Source of the DNA: Actinomadura sp. J1-007
Lineage (GTDB): Bacteria; Actinomycetota; Actinomycetes; Streptosporangiales; Streptosporangiaceae
Length of the DNA: 64,000 bases
Reading direction: 5' to 3'
Assembly: GCF_009793335.1 (NCBI RefSeq)
Contig: NZ_WING01000001.1
Span: 3,100,001 to 3,164,000, forward strand
Of this stretch, positions 7,969 through 17,505 are shown piece after piece. The notes beneath the pieces were generated by a model, which was not told the DNA's origin, ran no database searches, and saw only the letters and a list, made by a program, of their open reading frames with translations. How positions within the stretch are numbered: position 1 is the first letter of the stretch; each line of letters starts with the position of its first letter. The position numbers were made by a program, and so were the translations under genes.

Positions 7969-9201
7969 CTAGGGAGTGGCCACCTCGGCCAGGTAGCGCT
8001 CGGTCTTGGCGGGGTCCAGGAGCCAGTCGTCGAAGTCGGCCGGATTGGCGTAGCCGTGGGCGAAGCGGTAAGCGACCGCGTCATTGTGGGAAGCGGTCGC
8101 GAGGACTTTCTGGACGTGTTCCGGCAGGGGCCCGAGCATCATGTTGGTGTAGGCGGTGGGGTACCGGGCGTACTCCCAGTACTTCTCGAACGTCCGGCGC
8201 ATCCAGTCGGCGTCGAACGGGCCGTCGCCGTGCCGCAGGATCTCTTTGAAGTAGATGTCGGCGCAGCGTGCGGCGTTGTTGGAGCCCTGGCCGGTCACCG
8301 GGTCGTTCGCGACGACCACGTCGGCCATGCCGAGGACGAGGGCGTCCGCGGACAGCCTGCCGACGGGGTGGCGGACGACGGGCGCGTAACCGCCGTACAG
8401 GGTACAGCGGGCGTCGGTGGGCTCCGCGTTGACGGTGCGTTCGTACTCCCACGGGGCGTACTCGCGCATGAGGTCGAGCGTGCGGGCGAGGTGGCCCGCG
8501 GGGTCCGGACGGTCGTCCCAGCAGTCGAACGGCCCGCCCGGGACCGCCTCCCACAGCAGGATGTCGCAGGGGCCGGTGTTGGTGTAGCCGGGCATGAAGA
8601 ACAGCTCGCCGATCCCCGGCGTGGCCGTGATCCGCACATGCGGCTCGGGGTGGCCGGGCCAGGGCGTCATCCCGTGCAGGTAGACGCACGACAGGTGGCG
8701 CTGCGGACGGTCGTAGGGCGAACGGCTCGCGTCGCGGTCGAACAGCTCGACCAGCTCGCCCTTGCCCGCGGCGATGATCGTCAGGTCGTAGAGCGCGGCG
8801 AGGCCCTCCAGGTCGGACGTCATCACGCTGTGGTAGACGACGTTCCCGCCGCGTTCCTCGAACAGTTCGAGCCAGCCGGCCATCTTGACCCGCTGGTCCA
8901 CCGACTGCGCGTAGTGGTCCCAGCGGCCGAGCGTCTGGAACGCGCGGGTGCCCGGCGGGCCCGCGACGGTGACGCGCTGCGCGACGATCTCCGGCGCGAC
9001 GTCCTCCCAGAGGTTCAGGCCGCGGTCGCGTTCGATCTGGAGCTGCGGCCAGAACATGCACTGCGTGGACATGATCCGGCCGTACCGGATCTCGTCGGGC
9101 GTGCGCGCCGACATGACGGTCACGTCGTAGCCCTCGGACCGCAGGCTCAGGGCGAGTTGCAGGCCCGCCTGGCCCGCTCCGACGATCAGGATCCTTCGCA
9201 C
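7969..9201 (-). CDS. StyA-like FAD-dependent monooxygenase
   Basis: 410 residues, related to the styrene/indole monooxygenase oxygenase StyA. The N-terminal FAD motif GAGQAGLQLALSL is intact, and the body has the StyA features GRIMSTQCMF near residue 45 and GMADVVVANDPVTGQGSNNA near residue 300, the flavin-contact loop. StyA epoxidises aryl alkenes using FADH2 supplied by a separate reductase (StyB). No reductase gene is nearby. It lies 43 bases after the conservon GTPase gene on the same strand, so it may be the conservon's output enzyme where a P450 often sits. Confidence 0.85.
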   Translation of the reverse strand: MRRILIVGAGQAGLQLALSLRSEGYDVTVMSARTPDEIRYGRIMSTQCMFWPQLQIERDRGLNLWEDVAPEIVAQRVTVAGPPGTRAFQTLGRWDHYAQSVDQRVKMAGWLELFEERGGNVVYHSVMTSDLEGLAALYDLTIIAAGKGELVELFDRDASRSPYDRPQRHLSCVYLHGMTPWPGHPEPHVRITATPGIGELFFMPGYTNTGPCDILLWEAVPGGPFDCWDDRPDPAGHLARTLDLMREYAPWEYERTVNAEPTDARCTLYGGYAPVVRHPVGRLSADALVLGMADVVVANDPVTGQGSNNAARCADIYFKEILRHGDGPFDADWMRRTFEKYWEYARYPTAYTNMMLGPLPEHVQKVLATASHNDAVAYRFAHGYANPADFDDWLLDPAKTERYLAEVATP

Positions 9202-9244
9202 TGGTTCCTCCTCGGCCGGGCGCCGGCGGACGGTTCTGGACGGG

Positions 9245-9961
9245 TCATCGGGCGGCGAGGGGGTCGGTCCTGCGGCCCGCGGTGCCGGTGAGGGGGCCGG
9301 TCCCGCGGCCCGCGGTGCGGTCGAGGGTGTGGGCGAGCGTCTCGGTGAGGACCTGGACGACCGAGCCGCGGTCGCGGGCGTCGCAGGTGGTGAGCGGCAC
9401 GTCGGCGTCCAGCCGGAGCGCCTCGCGGATCTGCGGGAGCCGGTGCGTCTGCCGCCCGTCGAACAGGTTCACCGCCACGATGAACGGCACGTCGGAGTCG
9501 TTCTCGAAGTAGTTGACCGCCGCGAACGACACGTCCAGCCGCCGCGTGTCCACCAGGATCACCGCGCCGCTGGCCCCGCGGCACAGGTCGTCCCACATGG
9601 GCCAGAACCGCGGCTGCCCCGGCGTCCCGAACAGGTACAGCACCAGGTCGGACGCCAGGGTGACGCGGCCGAAGTCCATCGCGACGGTCGTGGTGGTCTT
9701 GCCCTCCGCGTCGCCGAGCGGGTCGACGGTCCTGGCCGCCTGCGTCATCCACGCCTCGGTGTTCACCGGCGGGATCTCGGAGATCGCCTCCACCAGCGTC
9801 GTCTTGCCGACGCCGAACCCGCCCGCGACGACGATCTTGACCGAGGTCCGCGGCCCGGGTGCGCGGGGCGGTCCGGGCGGTCCGGCGCGGCCCGGACGGC
9901 GCTCCGGGACGCCGGGGGACGGCCCGCGGCCGGACGGGTCAGGCGAGCTCGCGTAGACCAT
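9245..9961 (-). CDS. cvnD: Conservon small GTPase (CvnD-like)
   Basis: 238 residues of the MglA-like/CvnD GTPase family. A Pro/Gly-rich leader of about 40 residues precedes the P-loop GGFGVGKTT. Switch II is LFGTPGQPRF and the base-specificity motif is VNLFDG in place of NKxD, as usual in this family. In Streptomyces conservons the GTPase acts in a membrane-associated complex with the kinase-like and roadblock proteins. It overlaps cvnC by 23 bases. Confidence 0.9.
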   Translation of the reverse strand: MVYASSPDPSGRGPSPGVPERRPGRAGPPGPPRAPGPRTSVKIVVAGGFGVGKTTLVEAISEIPPVNTEAWMTQAARTVDPLGDAEGKTTTTVAMDFGRVTLASDLVLYLFGTPGQPRFWPMWDDLCRGASGAVILVDTRRLDVSFAAVNYFENDSDVPFIVAVNLFDGRQTHRLPQIREALRLDADVPLTTCDARDRGSVVQVLTETLAHTLDRTAGRGTGPLTGTAGRRTDPLAAR

Positions 9962-10280
9962 CGATCACTCTCTCCAGGACGTTCCGGTCGTACGGCGAGG
10001 TGCCCTCCGCGGCGATCGCGATCCGGTCGCCCGCGGCCAGGTCGGCGAGCAGGACGCGGGTGACCCCGAGCGACACGCCGCAGTGGGCGGACAGTTCGGC
10101 GACCGACTCGCTGGTGGCGTGCGCCCGCTCGTACAGCGCCCTCGCCTCGGGGAGCAGTCGCTCGGCGAACGCCGCGTCGTACCGGCGACCGGAGATCACC
10201 GTGTGCACCAGCAGGTGCGTGCGGCCCCGGGTCCGCCCGCCGGTCAGCACGTAGGGCCGCACCCAGGGATTGGCCGTCAT
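9939..10280 (-). CDS. cvnC: Conservon DUF742 protein (CvnC-like)
   Basis: 113 residues of DUF742, opening with WVRPYVLTGGRTRGRT and with a winged-helix-like middle (AELSAHCGVSLGVTRVLLADLAAG). ATG at 10280 has a strong GGAGGGGG site. A second possibility is ATG 10351, which overlaps the cvnB stop as ATGA and would be in frame if one G were missing from the run at about 10284. That would add 24 residues. DUF742 proteins are adaptors in the conservon complex. Confidence 0.88.
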   Translation of the reverse strand: MTANPWVRPYVLTGGRTRGRTHLLVHTVISGRRYDAAFAERLLPEARALYERAHATSESVAELSAHCGVSLGVTRVLLADLAAGDRIAIAAEGTSPYDRNVLERVIDGLRELA

Positions 10281-10347
10281 GATCCCCCTCCCGGCGCCGG
10301 CGGGACGGCGACCGCGACCGCGCGTTCGGGTGGGGGGCTGGTGGTGG

Positions 10348-10788
10348 TCATGGCATCGCCTGCTCGGTCATCCGGCGCAGGTCGTCGCGCATCTGCGGGG
10401 TCAGCACATGCCCGGCGCCGCGTACGAACTGGGACATCTCGTGGGCGACGGCGCCGAGGTTGGCGCCCTCGGCGACCAGGACGACCAGCCCGGCGAGGCT
10501 CCCGATGCCCATGAACAGCAGGTGCCCGGCGGCGAACCGCAGCATGATCTGGTCGCAGCCGCCCTCCCCGACGTGCCGCGCGATGCTGTTGCCCACGCTG
10601 ATCATCCCGCTGGTGAGCGCGGCCATCGGGTCCACGAACTCCGACGGCATCGTCCCCGACTCCACGAGCGCGAGCCCGTCGGACGACACGATCAGCGCGA
10701 ACCGTACGCCGGGGGTGGAGTCGGCGAACTGCCTGAGCAGCCACCCGAAGTCCTGGGGCCCCTTGGGCCCGGTGGAGGCGATGGTCAC
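10348..10788 (-). CDS. cvnB: Conservon roadblock/LC7 protein (CvnB-like)
   Basis: 146 residues with a roadblock/LC7 domain: DFGWLLRQFADSTPGVRFALIVSSDG at the start, then the central helix and a glycine-rich strand (FMGIGSLAGLVVLVAEGANLG). Roadblock proteins dimerise and regulate MglA-type GTPases such as the one encoded downstream. The ATG overlaps a TGA at 10785-10787 that belongs to the proper reading frame of the kinase-like gene. Confidence 0.92.
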   Translation of the reverse strand: MTIASTGPKGPQDFGWLLRQFADSTPGVRFALIVSSDGLALVESGTMPSEFVDPMAALTSGMISVGNSIARHVGEGGCDQIMLRFAAGHLLFMGIGSLAGLVVLVAEGANLGAVAHEMSQFVRGAGHVLTPQMRDDLRRMTEQAMP

Positions 10789-12523
10789 GGCCGTCCTTCC
10801 TCCCGCTCGTCCTCGCGCCCGTCCTCGTCGGCGTGCTCGTCGTCGAGGCGGCGCGTTCCGGCCTTGAACGCCTCCAGGTCGGCGGCGAACGACTCGTTCC
10901 CTGTGGACGGATCCGCGGGGACGGCGGGGCCGCCGTCCCGCCGTCCGCCGCGCGGGGCGTGCCGACGGGGCGCAGGCTCGTCCGCTCCCTGCGGGGCAGG
11001 CCGCCGAGATCGGCGTCGCCCTCCGCGCCGTCCGGCGCGATCCGGACGGGCGGTGCCACCGGCGCGGGCCGTTCCGCCCGGTGCGCCATGGTCAGGTGCG
11101 CCATCTCCGGAGGCGCGCCGGCGGGACGGGCCTCCTCCGCCTGGATCTCGCACAGCAGCGAGGCGGGAATGGTCACCATGGCGACCGTCCCGCCGGTCTT
11201 CGCCGCGAGCCGTACGCCGACGCCGTGCCTCCTGGCCAGCCTGTGCACCACCGGGAACCCGGTCTGCCGCGCCGTCTCGGCGCTCATCGCCGGAACGGGC
11301 CCGGACAGCGTCGCGTTCAGCGTCTCCACCTGCGTCGCCGACATGCCGATGCCCGAGTCCTCGATGCGGAGCATGACGCCGCCGTTGTCGAGTAGGTGGG
11401 CGCTGACGGTCACCGCCGCGGGCGAGTAGCGGGTCGCGTTGTCCAGCAGCGCGGCGACGAGCGACGCCAGGTCCTCCGCCGCGTACGCGGGCACCGCGAG
11501 CTCCACCACGCGCAGGATCTGGACCTGCCGGTACTGCTCGATGGACGACTCGGCCATCCGCACGACGTCCAGCAGGGACGTGTCCGGGCCGGAGATCTCC
11601 TCATCGTCGCGTCCCGCGAGGATCCGCAGGTCGCGGGCGGCCCGCCGCATCCTCGTCACGCCGTGGTCGATCTCGTACAGCGCCTCCAGCCGGTCCGGGT
11701 CCTCCTCCTCGCGTTCGAGGAGGTCCATCGCCGGGCGCATCTTCTCCGCGAGCACGAGCAACTGGAGGCAGAACCGTTCGCACACCTCAGGCCACAGATC
11801 CGGCCCCGCACCCCGCACCGCCGCCGCCGAGGCGAGAACGGGCAGCCCCGCCGCCGGAGCTTCAGGAACGTGCACCCTCTCGGCGACGTCCGCCAAACCG
11901 TCGGCCTCAGCCTGACCTGGATGAGGTGGTGCGAACGCCTGCGGCGGAGCGGAGGGTTGGGGCGGAGCGGAGGCTTGGGATGGAGCGGACGCTTGGGGTG
12001 GAGCGGAAGCTGGAGCTGGCGCGGACGCCTGCGATGGGCTGGACGCCTGCGGTGACGCGGGCACGTAAGGCACCGCGGCCTCGTGGGGCAATGCGGGCGC
12101 ATGGAACGGCGCGGGCGCTTGAGGCCCTGCGAGCGCGTGAGGCCCTGCGGGCGCCGGGGGTGGCGCGGACCCGTGGGGTGGCGCGGACGCCTGGGGTGGA
12201 GCAGACGCGTGGGATGGGGCGGCCGCTTGGGATGGTGCGGTCCCCTGAGGTAGCGCGGACGCGTGGGGTGCGGCGGACCCGTGGGGTTCCCTGAACTCTT
12301 GGGGTGCGACGGACACCTGAGGTGGCACGGACGCCTGAGGTGGCGCGGACGCCTCGGGTACGGCGGACGCGTCGAATGGCGTGGGGGGTTGGGGTGGGGT
12401 GGAGGTGTTGAAGGGGGTGGGGGACGGGGGGTGCTGGGGGAAGTCGGGGTGGGGGTGGGGGAACGGGTGGGGCGGGGGGCCTGGGGTGTGGTGGGGGCGC
12501 GGGGTGCGCTTCCACCACTTCAC
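10785..12523 (-). CDS. cvnA: Conservon sensor kinase-like protein (CvnA-like), frameshifted near its end
   Basis: About 579 residues once repaired. The first ~200 are Pro/Ala-rich with heptad-like QASAPP repeats, and the very start is Pro/His-rich. An ATP-binding kinase domain follows (LLDNATRYSP N-box, IEDSGIGMS G1 box, TGFPVVHRLARRHGV). The start is GTG at 12523. The kinase frame runs on without a stop to 10277 through cvnB, which is not natural. A C-terminus typical of the family (NESFAADLEAFKAGTR) is in the next frame and ends in a TGA overlapping the cvnB ATG. One base is missing between about 10905 and 10985. Confidence 0.85.
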
Positions 12524-12777
12524 CGGCGCGCCCCGGCGGCCGTCGCGGGCCCGTTCGCGTCGCGAGCAACCCGGCGTCTAGTCACAACGGCCTTCTTCAT
12601 CCTCAGCAGCGGACAACGCGGCAGGGGTGCCGTGAGACGCGTTTTCGGGCGCGGGGGCGGCAGCCGTCTGCCGGGAGGGAGTACCGGAAAGAGTGGCACA
12701 GGTGGCGGGCGGTGATCAATGCCGATGGACCGACATGGACATCATCGTCACAGAACGGCGGTATTTGGCTTTTGTCG

Positions 12778-14529
12778 CTATTGCCTGGCCGAACGGCCGC
12801 CGTCCCACGGAATGAGACCGCGGCCGGAAGAGTTGGGACGCGAGCGGGGAGGGCGGGCGAAGTCGTTCTTGAGGATGTCGTCCAGGCAGCGTTCGACGAC
12901 GGCGGCGATGGTCAGCGCGGGGTTGACCGCCGCCGTGGACCCCGGCATGAGCGAGGCGTCCAGGCAGTACAGGCCGTGGTAGCCGTGGAGCCGCCCGTAC
13001 GCGTCGGTCGCCTTCCCGATGACCGCGCCGCCCAGCGGATGGACGGTCAAGGGGTACGGCGCCGACGCGTCGATCGCGACCGCGCCCAGGGGCAGCCGCC
13101 GTGCGACCTGGTGGGCCAGTGCCATGACCGCGCGCTGCGGGCCGGTGTCGGCGTCGCGGGGCCAGTCCAGGCGCGGGTGGCCCGTGGCGTGGTCGTACAC
13201 CCAGGCGCCGGTACGGGACGGGATGCCCATGCCGAAACAGCCGAGCAGACCGGTCTCGACCGGGAACGGCAGCCCGCCGTGCATGAGCGTGGCGCGGTCG
13301 GCGTCGCCGCGGTCGTTGACCATGAAGGCCACCGGGCCGCCCTGCGGAGCGCCGGTCGGGGCGAGGAGCGTCTTGAGCAGGACGAGCCGGTCGCCGTTGG
13401 TGCCCCAGCCGGTCCCGACGGACTCGTTCAGGCGGGGCAGGGCGCCGGTGTCGCGGGCGGTGACCAGCAGCCGCGGGGTGTGGACGCCTCCGGCCGCCAC
13501 CACGACCTTGTCGCAGACCAGGACGGCGCGCCGTACGACCCCGCCGGTCTCGGTGAGCTGTTCGGCGACGACGCGGTAGGCGCCGTCGCGGTCCTGGGTG
13601 AGGCTCGTGACGCGGTGCAGCGGGCGGACCTGCGTGTTCCCGGTCGCCTCGGCCCGCGCGAGGTAGGTGCGATCGACGCTCAGCTTCGCGCCGCTGTCGC
13701 AGCCCGTGGCGACCCATTCCCCGACCGAGGCGGAGGCGCGGGCCCGTCCCGCCAGCTCGGCGCGGACGACGTCGTAGTCGAAGCCGCCCGGGACCCGTTC
13801 CGCAGGAAGGCCGGTCCTCTCCACGGCCGAACGCCACAGCCGGGTGGACAGGTAGCGCTGATGCCGCAGCACGTCGTCCGGGAACGTCGCGGCGGCCATG
13901 CGGCGGCGGGCACGCGGGTAGTACGTGCGGTCCAGCTCGCCGTAGTCGAGCACGGACGGAAAGACGTGGTGGAACGGGCCGGGCGCGGGCTGCGGCAGCA
14001 CCCCGCCGTACACGAGGGTCCCGCCGCCGACGCCGGCGCCGCACACCGCGATGACGTTCTCGTCCACCGTGAAGTCCAGGAGCCCGGTGAAGCGCGGCAA
14101 CGCCAGCGAGTTGAACGCGTCGAGGGCCTGCGACACCACCGGCACGTCGGACGCCAGCGGCAGGGAGGGACGGCCGTCGAGCCAGAACGTCCGCGCGTCC
14201 GGGGCGAGCATGCGGGGGAACGTGCCGCCGGACGGCGTGATCGGCCAGCGGCGGCCCCGTTCCAGAACGACGTTCCCGATGCCCGCCTGGGCGAGCCGGA
14301 ACGCGGCGACGCAGCCGCCCACACCGGCCCCGATGATCACGACCCGGTGGCGCTCCTCGCGCTCCGAACCGTTCACCCCGTCCGCCCACGCCCGGCCGAC
14401 CAGGGCGGGCGCGGCCATCGCCACCCCCGCGAGGCCGCCGAGACCGGCGAAACACCTTCGGCTGACGGCGTGCGCGACGGGGGGCCTGCCGTTCTCGTTC
14501 CGCTTGCCTTCAAAGGCGTCGTCCACCAC
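12778..14529 (-). CDS. GMC oxidoreductase, cholesterol-oxidase-like, Tat-exported
   Basis: 583 residues. A Tat-type signal (SRRCFAGLGG, then a hydrophobic stretch to about residue 50) precedes the FAD motif IIGAGVGGCVAAFRLA. Features of the cholesterol-oxidase branch of GMC enzymes are GAGVGGGTLVYGG, GTGWGTNGD, TVHPLGGAV (with the active-site His) and LDASLMPGSTAAVNPALTI near the end. The predicted reaction is oxidation of a 3-beta-hydroxysterol, probably secreted. It stands alone, 254 bases after the conservon start and divergent from the protease gene. Confidence 0.85.
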   Translation of the reverse strand: MVDDAFEGKRNENGRPPVAHAVSRRCFAGLGGLAGVAMAAPALVGRAWADGVNGSEREERHRVVIIGAGVGGCVAAFRLAQAGIGNVVLERGRRWPITPSGGTFPRMLAPDARTFWLDGRPSLPLASDVPVVSQALDAFNSLALPRFTGLLDFTVDENVIAVCGAGVGGGTLVYGGVLPQPAPGPFHHVFPSVLDYGELDRTYYPRARRRMAAATFPDDVLRHQRYLSTRLWRSAVERTGLPAERVPGGFDYDVVRAELAGRARASASVGEWVATGCDSGAKLSVDRTYLARAEATGNTQVRPLHRVTSLTQDRDGAYRVVAEQLTETGGVVRRAVLVCDKVVVAAGGVHTPRLLVTARDTGALPRLNESVGTGWGTNGDRLVLLKTLLAPTGAPQGGPVAFMVNDRGDADRATLMHGGLPFPVETGLLGCFGMGIPSRTGAWVYDHATGHPRLDWPRDADTGPQRAVMALAHQVARRLPLGAVAIDASAPYPLTVHPLGGAVIGKATDAYGRLHGYHGLYCLDASLMPGSTAAVNPALTIAAVVERCLDDILKNDFARPPRSRPNSSGRGLIPWDGGRSARQ

Positions 14530-14787
14530 ACCACGAGGCTACTTCGAGTGAGCGCGCCATTGCGGTGCGTACGACACCGGCTGGTGGATGTTCGCGGTTT
14601 CCGGGGCGGTCGATCGGATTCTGGTTTATGGCGAAATTGAGGGACGCGGCCCGTTCCCACTGTTCCTGACGCGGATCATAGATGGCCTTCCATTTGCCTG
14701 GCCCTTGGCGTTCTGACGGTTTGGCCGATATGCGGTGCTGACAGAATGTCGTGGGTGATTGCGGCACCGGTGGACGGGGGCGAAGCC

Positions 14788-15849
14788 GTGGCGGTCGATT
14801 CTTCTTTTGGCCGGTTCGTCGGGGGGACGCTCGGCGTGGCCGTGGTGGCGGCGGCGCTGGGCGTCACCGCGGCCGCGGACTCCCGCCGGTGGTCGCCGCC
14901 CGCGTGGTGCAGGCCCAGTGCGCCGCTGACCACGGCGTCGTTGCCGCGCAGTGTCGAGTTCGCCGAGTGCGATCTGCGCGGACGCGTCGTCCGGGGGACG
15001 AACGGGCTCGCGGCCCGCGTCCCCTACGGCGGCGTTTCCGTCACGGCCCACAGCCTTCGCGTGAACGGGGCGAACGAGCTGAGCCTGGACGTCGATCTCG
15101 CCGCCGGAACAGTGAAGGTCTCGGAACGAACGTTCCCCGACTCGACGCCCATCGGGGAGGGCGCGGGCAGGGACCCGTGCGGCGACAGCGCCTATGCCTT
15201 GAGCACGAGCCATTGGCCCAAGGGAACGACCATCGGATGGCGGTACTACAAAGGCACCGCGGAAAAGACCGGTCTCGCGGACAAGAGGGCGTTCGGGGCC
15301 GTCGCCACGGGAATCGCGCACGCGACCGACGCTTCGACCAACTGCGTCAAGGGCCGCCGGTTCAGGCCGAAGCCCGACATCGGGCAGCGGTACGAAGGGC
15401 CCACGTCGGCGCCGCCCGGGATCAACGACAACGGGAGCTGCGAGGAGAAGGACGGCGTCAGCTCGCTCGGCTGGGCCGCGCTGCCCGACCTCAGCCCGTC
15501 GATCCTCGCGGCGACGTGCGTCTGGCACTACAACGGCGTCACCCAGGAAAGCGACATCCTCCTCCAGACGTACCGGAAGCAGTGGTGGACGGCCGCCGCG
15601 TCCGGTGAGGACGACGACGGCGAGGAAGCGGCCGACCGCATGGCCGGGTGCCCGACAGGGCGGTACGAGCCCGCGGCGGTGGTGACCCACGAATCGCTGC
15701 ACGCGCTCGGACTCGCCCACATCGGCGGCGCCGAGCACGCCCGGCTGACCATGAGCCCGTTCACCCGTACCTGCGATGACGGCGCGGCGACGCTGGGGCT
15801 GGGCGACTACAAGGGGCTGATGAAGCTCTACGGCGACCCGAACGCCTGA
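14788..15849 (+). CDS. Secreted metzincin-like metalloprotease
   Basis: About 353 residues. A hydrophobic segment at about residues 9-32 ending AAADS is a signal peptide. The zinc motif HESLHALGLAH near residue 300 fits HExxHxxGxxH, and LTMSPF about 17 residues later fits the Met-turn of metzincins. Six or more cysteines suggest disulfides. The frame is open from 14746, but GTG at 14788 has a GGGGGC site and gives a better signal peptide. Substrate unknown. No propeptide cysteine switch is obvious. Confidence 0.75.
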   Translation: MAVDSSFGRFVGGTLGVAVVAAALGVTAAADSRRWSPPAWCRPSAPLTTASLPRSVEFAECDLRGRVVRGTNGLAARVPYGGVSVTAHSLRVNGANELSLDVDLAAGTVKVSERTFPDSTPIGEGAGRDPCGDSAYALSTSHWPKGTTIGWRYYKGTAEKTGLADKRAFGAVATGIAHATDASTNCVKGRRFRPKPDIGQRYEGPTSAPPGINDNGSCEEKDGVSSLGWAALPDLSPSILAATCVWHYNGVTQESDILLQTYRKQWWTAAASGEDDDGEEAADRMAGCPTGRYEPAAVVTHESLHALGLAHIGGAEHARLTMSPFTRTCDDGAATLGLGDYKGLMKLYGDPNA

Positions 15850-16083
15850 CACCGCCTCGGCCTGATGCCGCGGTGTCCGGACCCCTGGTTGGTTAGTTTT
15901 GACTTACCGTTCGTCCCGGCTTACGGTAGGCGCCAGCTTACCGATTGGGCGGTCTCATGCCCGTTCGGCCCAGCATCGTTCGGCACAGCATCACAGCGCC
16001 CGCCGGATCGACCACCGCATGAGCGCGGCGTTCGTACCGCCGCGGCCCGCGCGTGGCCGGGCGGAGCAGAAGGGAATCCCGAA

Positions 16084-16539
16084 ATGCCGACGCCTCGTAC
16101 TCATGGCGAACGGGTAGCCGCCGCCCGTCTACGTCTTCAACAGGAATTCCAGATGTGGCTATCGACAGGTGGGAGCACCGGGCCACACCTGATTCCGGTG
16201 GCGTTCGTCGGCGACAACGACGCCATCGTCACCGCAACCGGCGAGAACAGCAGAACCGTTCGGAACCTCCTGGAGGCCGGGCGGGCACGCGTAGCAGTGG
16301 GCACCACATCCGACGTGGTGATGGTCGATACCGCCCTCGATGGTCTTGTGCCGGTTCCGGAGGTCGCCTCGGACGTCGCCGACCGCTTCGCAGCCGTCTC
16401 TCATGACCCGCGGCAGATGCCGGGTTACGTCTACATCCGACTACTTCCTCGACGCATCCAGGTATGGAACGGATTCCACGAATTCCCTCACCGGACAGTG
16501 ATGCTCAAAGGTGAGTGGCTGTCGGATCCGGTCGACTGA
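16084..16539 (+). CDS. PPOX-class flavin/F420-binding protein
   Basis: 151 residues of the pyridoxamine-5'-phosphate-oxidase-like split-barrel family: a start helix, PHLIPVAFVGDNDAIVTAT, ENSRTVRNLLEAGRARVAVG and a C-terminal strand VYIRLLPRRIQVW. Members bind FMN or F420 and are mostly reductases. ATG at 16084 has GAAGGGA upstream, so I do not use the longer frame from 15865. Single gene, no clear partner. Confidence 0.8.
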   Translation: MPTPRTHGERVAAARLRLQQEFQMWLSTGGSTGPHLIPVAFVGDNDAIVTATGENSRTVRNLLEAGRARVAVGTTSDVVMVDTALDGLVPVPEVASDVADRFAAVSHDPRQMPGYVYIRLLPRRIQVWNGFHEFPHRTVMLKGEWLSDPVD

Positions 16540-16646
16540 GCTTGCACGGCCCTGGCGCCGGGCGGGGCGGGGCGGGGCGGGGGCTCGCGGGTGAGTCGAG
16601 CAGGTCCGCGCAGCTCGGTTCGGGCCGCGAGCGCCCCGCGGGGCGG

Positions 16647-17296
16647 TCAGTGGTAGGCAGGGCGCGGTTCGGGTGCGCCGGTGTCCAGTTTCGCGAGCAC
16701 CACGAGGCGTTGCGCGTCCGAGCCCTTCGGATGGCAGGTGATCAGCGTGGCGCGCTTGCCCGCCGGCCTGGCGAACGGCTTGAACGGCACCGGCGCGAGG
16801 ACGGTGCGGTTCGTCGGCGCGATGACGCGGCGGCCGTACACCCGGTACACGTACGTCCGGGAGCCCACGCGGAAGCGGACGCGGTCGCCTGCGCGGAGCC
16901 GGTCGATCCGGCGGAACGGCTTGGTCATGGTGGTTCGGTGGCCGAAGAAGACGGCGTTTCCCTCCTCCCCGGGAAAGCCGTTCCGGGATAGTGGCCGACC
17001 CCGCGCGCGAGGACGTCCGGTGACACGCCCTCGCGGATCGGCAGGCGCCTCGGCTCCGTCCGCATGGTGAGCACGCCCAGGCGTCGGGGTGCGCGCCGAG
17101 CGGACGCGACGCGGGCGGCGGCGTCGAGGAACGGCTCGGCCGGACGGGCTGCGGCGGTCGGCGCCATCGAGCCGATGCGGATGTGTGCGTTCGCCGGGGC
17201 GGCGGTGGCGGCTCCGGCGGCGTGGGTGTCGAAGGCCATGCCCAATGCCATGCCCGCGGCTGCGGCGTGCGACAACCTGCGCGTTCTCGAATACAT
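16647..17296 (-). CDS. Sortase (class E-like), split by a one-base frameshift
   Basis: About 216 residues once repaired. The N-terminal frame has a signal/anchor (AAAAGMALGMAFDTHAAGA) and ends GVGHYPGTAFPG. The C-terminal frame continues EEGNAVFFGHRTTMTKPF and ends LITCHPKGSDAQRLVVLAKL. These carry the sortase His (GHR), Cys (TC) and Arg (QR). Adding one G to the run at about 16970 joins them exactly. ATG at 17296 has GGAGG eight bases upstream. Class E sortases anchor proteins to peptidoglycan, including chaplins in Streptomyces, and a chaplin gene lies just upstream. Confidence 0.82.
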
Positions 17297-17505
17297 CACT
17301 GTTGCCTCCTGCAACGGTCGCTTCCTCCGTGGAAGAGGTGAAGGGAAGGGGCGCCGCATCGGATGGATACGGCGCCCCGTTCTCGGATTCCGGAGGCCCT
17401 TCTCAGGGCCTGGCCCGCGACGGACGTGCGGGTGGTGGACGGTTCACGGCGCCGACGGCGGCGCGGGCCGGCGCGCTGGGCGTCCGTCCGCGCCGCCGTC
17501 GCCCG

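Noticed and set aside
10277..10788. The kinase frame continues without a stop through cvnB, giving a 748-residue open frame
   Set aside because: The extra 170 codons are Arg-rich wrong-frame sequence over a clear roadblock gene, and the proper C-terminus and stop are in the next frame.
16555..16585. GGGGC pentamer run after the PPOX gene as a regulatory repeat
   Set aside because: Short simple-sequence tract with no dyad or link to a start codon.
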